The notes beneath the pieces were generated by a model that saw only the letters and a program-made list of their open reading frames with translations, was not told where the DNA came from and did not search any database. A stretch of DNA of 64,000 bases from Marinobacter sp. MDS2 (GTDB lineage: Bacteria; Pseudomonadota; Gammaproteobacteria; Pseudomonadales; Oleiphilaceae), in contig NZ_JAVAJF010000005.1 in NCBI RefSeq assembly GCF_030718085.1, positions 1-64,000 of the forward strand, written 5' to 3'. Positions 63,929 through 64,000 of this stretch are shown in pieces (positions within the stretch are counted from its first letter, which is position 1; every line of letters starts with the position of its first letter). The position numbers and the translations under genes were made by a program.

Positions 63929-63967
63929 TTCGCCTCGCGGCGAAACTTTTCTGTATATCCATATAAT
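63929..63967 (+). promoter_or_regulatory. Hairpin and TATAAT element at the right edge
   Basis: A perfect 6-base stem, TTCGCC-TCGC-GGCGAA (63929-63944), followed by ACTTTTCTG, then a consensus TATAAT (63962-63967) with a G-rich discriminator. No clear -35 is visible. It may be a rightward promoter for a gene outside the window. I see no ORF or RNA gene in 63880-64000. Confidence 0.3.
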
Positions 63968-64000
63968 GGGCGGATTATTCCAGACCTGACTCCGAGAGGC

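Noticed and set aside
63852..64000. Leftward partial ORF ending in the terminator loop at the right edge
   Set aside because: About 49 codons open to the edge, but with codons (AGG, GGA, ATA, TTA) unlike the window's genes and a stop inside the terminator; not convincing as coding.

Overview
The window reads as a chromosomal segment of a marine gammaproteobacterium, most likely Marinobacter or a close relative. The strongest marker is a 661-residue two-domain fatty acyl-CoA reductase (33720-35705) that, from memory, closely matches the wax-ester enzyme of Marinobacter aquaeolei VT8. Several gene neighbourhoods also follow the Pseudomonas/Marinobacter pattern: purL/mltF divergent, mtnA divergent from mtaD-ubiG-mupP-yciK, and motY divergent from pyrC-rnt. 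Almost all the DNA is coding. I saw no insertion sequence, prophage, CRISPR array or broken gene.

Left edge (1-375): three near-consensus sigma-70 promoters in tandem on the minus strand, with a boxA-like site. They are best explained as the promoter and leader of an rRNA operon lying just outside the window. 376-3862: a minus-strand operon (CoA pyrophosphatase Nudix, gamma carbonic anhydrase, DUF1289, purT), then a zinc-ribbon Nudix hydrolase and a small NIF3/YqfO-like protein. 4221-13100: purL, mltF, recX and a long DUF349 coiled-coil protein. 13292-16678: thiolase and FadJ-like beta-oxidation pair. 16922-19865: the periplasmic protease Prc and a helix-turn-helix protein. 19854-26909: methylthioadenosine salvage (mtnA, mtaD), ubiquinone (ubiG), peptidoglycan recycling (mupP), then yciK, a glutaredoxin-like protein, yaaA, DUF2788 and rdgC.

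26938-30829: a Pat-type protein lysine acetyltransferase divergent from a histone-deacetylase-family protein, with a long interrupted inverted repeat between them. 30842-33647: motY, pyrC, rnt. 33720-36393: the fatty acyl-CoA reductase with an unusually structured upstream region, then a small unknown protein. 36429-40747: an M16 protease, tRNA-Arg(CCT), asparaginase and a YdhR-like protein. 40824-46772: a four-gene translationally coupled operon for an MksB-MksF-MksE condensin followed by a membrane protein of unknown function. This is the best candidate here for an incompletely described system.

46951-51684: an MBL-fold hydrolase, an unknown gene behind a well-formed sigma-54 promoter, yciO, a BolA-family gene and topB. 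51781-56061: response regulator, secreted LysM-FecR protein and a histidine kinase that keeps CHASE2 membrane topology but has almost no sensor domain. 56078-63755: a lipoprotein, astD, a YhaN/YhaO-like ATPase-phosphoesterase pair, a shikimate-kinase-family protein and the Na+/Ser-Thr symporter sstT. Genes of one pathway are mostly scattered; the functional units are the short operons named above.
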